Assembly: GCA_900319195.1 (NCBI GenBank)
Contig: ONNL01000164.1
Coordinates: forward strand, 1 to 6,114
Source: an uncultured Ruminococcus sp.
Lineage (GTDB): Bacteria > Bacillota > Clostridia > Oscillospirales > Ruminococcaceae
Length of the DNA: 6,114 nt
Direction of reading: 5' to 3'
Part shown: positions 6,113 to 6,114 of the stretch, piece after piece
Layout of the letters: each line of letters starts with the position of its first letter
Position numbering within the stretch: the first letter of the stretch is position 1
The notes under the pieces: generated by a model
The model's database searches: none
The model's input: the letters and a program-made list of their open reading frames with translations, nothing else
Told to the model about the DNA's origin: nothing
Made by a program: the position numbers and the translations under genes

Positions 6113-6114
6113 AA

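Overview
The window looks like a chromosomal piece of a fibre-degrading anaerobic Firmicute, most likely Ruminococcus or a close relative. The evidence is a secreted glycosidase ending in a type I-like dockerin (the plug of a cellulosome), strong AGGAGG-type ribosome binding sites, mid-GC coding sequence between AT-rich spacers, and a LacI-type sensor/AraC regulator of a kind common in this group. The genus is an inference; no taxonomic marker other than an initiator tRNA is present.

Layout from left to right: (1) 1-186, a composite hairpin element, cut by the left edge, whose last GC-rich hairpin sits just behind the glycosidase gene. (2) 191-2953, minus strand, a 920-residue secreted GH43 arabinanase-like enzyme with a GH43 C-terminal beta domain, two ricin-type beta-trefoils and a C-terminal dockerin. 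(3) 2954-3672, a 719-base divergent spacer. It holds a second copy of the composite hairpin element (3046-3245), a run of perfect hairpins (3293-3437), a leftward promoter (3450-3478) and a rightward promoter (3610-3638). (4) 3673-5871, plus strand, a 732-residue regulator: a periplasmic-binding-protein-like sensor with no N-terminal HTH, a middle region, a degenerate GGDEF domain and a C-terminal AraC HTH. (5) 5872-5974, AT-rich DNA in which I see no convincing terminator or gene. (6) 5975-6112, a full-consensus promoter, an inverted repeat over the transcription start, and the initiator tRNA-fMet with encoded CCA.

Working model (inference): the regulator senses a sugar or oligosaccharide through its LacI-like domain and acts on the divergent spacer to control the cellulosomal arabinanase. 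If the leftward promoter is the one used by the enzyme gene, its mRNA has a leader of about 490 nt that contains both the tandem hairpins and the second composite element. That leader, the hairpin element pair around the enzyme gene, and the sensor-dead GGDEF-AraC fusion are the parts most worth a second look.
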